A DNA stretch of 64,000 nucleotides, from assembly GCF_020595095.1 (NCBI RefSeq), contig NZ_JAJDOP010000005.1, positions 62,001 to 126,000 on the forward strand, in the 5' to 3' direction. This DNA is from Microvirga rosea (GTDB lineage: Bacteria > Pseudomonadota > Alphaproteobacteria > Rhizobiales > Beijerinckiaceae). This document shows positions 63,647 through 64,000 of this stretch, piece by piece (the first letter of the stretch is position 1; each line of letters begins with the position of its first letter). The position numbers and the translations under genes were made by a program. The notes beneath the pieces are model-generated. The model searched no databases. It was given only the letters and a program-made list of their open reading frames with translations, and was not told where the DNA came from.

Positions 63647-64000
63647 TTAGGAGCCGGCCCCCGTCGCGCGCCGGTCGCCCCCCTGCCCTTGCGCGTAATA
63701 GGCCCTTTTAGCATCGTACATCGCCAGATCCGCTCGCTTCACCACGTCCTCCAGCCTTTCGCCCGGGATCGCTGTGGCCATGCCAATGGCAAAGCTCAAC
63801 GGCTGGCTCGAGTAGAACTGATTGTTGACGGCGACGAGTTTTTCGATGCTCTCAGTAAGAACCGCGCCTTCACGTTCGTCGGTATTTGGAAGGAGGAGCG
63901 CGAACTCGTCCCCGCCGATCCGGGCTGCGGAACAAGGCCTCTGGATGGCCTTGTTGAGAACCTCGCCCGCACGCCGCAGGAGGGCATCGCCGGCGGCATG
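63647..64000 (-). CDS. GGDEF domain protein (diguanylate cyclase), C-terminal part cut by window edge
   Basis: The last 117 codons of a minus-strand frame, read from the window edge to TAA at 63647-63649, encode HAAGDALLRRAGEVLN, then ARIGGDEFALLLPNTD and the C-terminal LEDVVKRADLAMYDAKR. The GGDEF catalytic loop is intact, so cyclic-di-GMP synthesis is plausible. The inhibitory RxxD site that usually precedes the loop reads QRPC, so it lacks the canonical I-site. The N-terminal sensory part is outside the window. Confidence 0.93.
   Translation of the reverse strand, partial: HAAGDALLRRAGEVLNKAIQRPCSAARIGGDEFALLLPNTDEREGAVLTESIEKLVAVNNQFYSSQPLSFAIGMATAIPGERLEDVVKRADLAMYDAKRAYYAQGQGGDRRATGAGS

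Overview
The window is high-GC, gene-dense DNA with alphaproteobacterial hallmarks: a small SRP RNA directly upstream of dnaX-ybaB-recR, a membrane-anchored CycM-type cytochrome c, a DUF1150 gene beside a small heat-shock gene, and many long antisense reading frames caused by GC bias. Gene content suggests the Hyphomicrobiales (Rhizobiales), perhaps a Methylobacteriaceae/Microvirga-like soil organism. The genus is inference. No prophage, insertion sequence, CRISPR array, tRNA or rRNA was found; it reads as ordinary chromosome rich in nutrient-uptake operons.

Layout. 0-8.4 kb: the tail of a proline iminopeptidase, then dapD, recR, ybaB, dnaX and the SRP RNA on the minus strand; an ~890-base gene-free stretch (4070-4957) with inverted repeats and a promoter-preceded, strongly structured RNA candidate; then a HIT protein and nudC (plus), and kdsB-pheA-GNAT (minus). 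8.7-18.4 kb: cytochrome c, a Yej-type peptide ABC operon with two tandem substrate-binding proteins and an inserted DUF4260 gene, and a cation-efflux (CDF) gene. 18.4-36.3 kb: a nucleoside and pyrimidine block. On the plus strand are deoB, a GTP-cyclohydrolase-II-like gene, a DUF1688 gene and upp, which look like a bacterial form of the URC (uracil catabolism) pathway, followed by dgoK, an M17 aminopeptidase, a MarR regulator and an NlpC/P60 hydrolase. Converging on it from the minus strand is one long operon: BMP-family nucleoside-binding protein, ABC ATPase, VOC protein, two permeases, cdd, punA, deoC, deoA and a GhrA-like reductase. 36.4-46.9 kb: housekeeping genes (MoeB/ThiF-like, pheST, rplT, rpmI, infC, glycosyltransferase, hydrolase, DUF1150-hsp20, argH). 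47-57.3 kb: a dipeptide-type ABC operon ending in an M19 dipeptidase, facing a polyamine-type ABC operon. 57.5-64 kb: a second proline iminopeptidase, a 3-hydroxybutyrate-dehydrogenase-type SDR, pxpBC, malate synthase G and the C-terminus of a GGDEF protein.

How it works together (inference). The nucleoside operon would import nucleosides, deaminate cytidine, and phosphorolyse purine and pyrimidine nucleosides. DeoB and DeoC would send the pentose to central carbon. The liberated uracil would be the substrate for the adjacent Upp/URC genes. The three ABC operons for peptides and polyamines, each near a peptidase, fit a scavenging lifestyle.

The most interesting points are the URC/nucleoside locus, the unidentified structured RNA at about 4560-4797, an AUU start codon for infC, and a sigma32-type promoter with a structured leader in front of hsp20.
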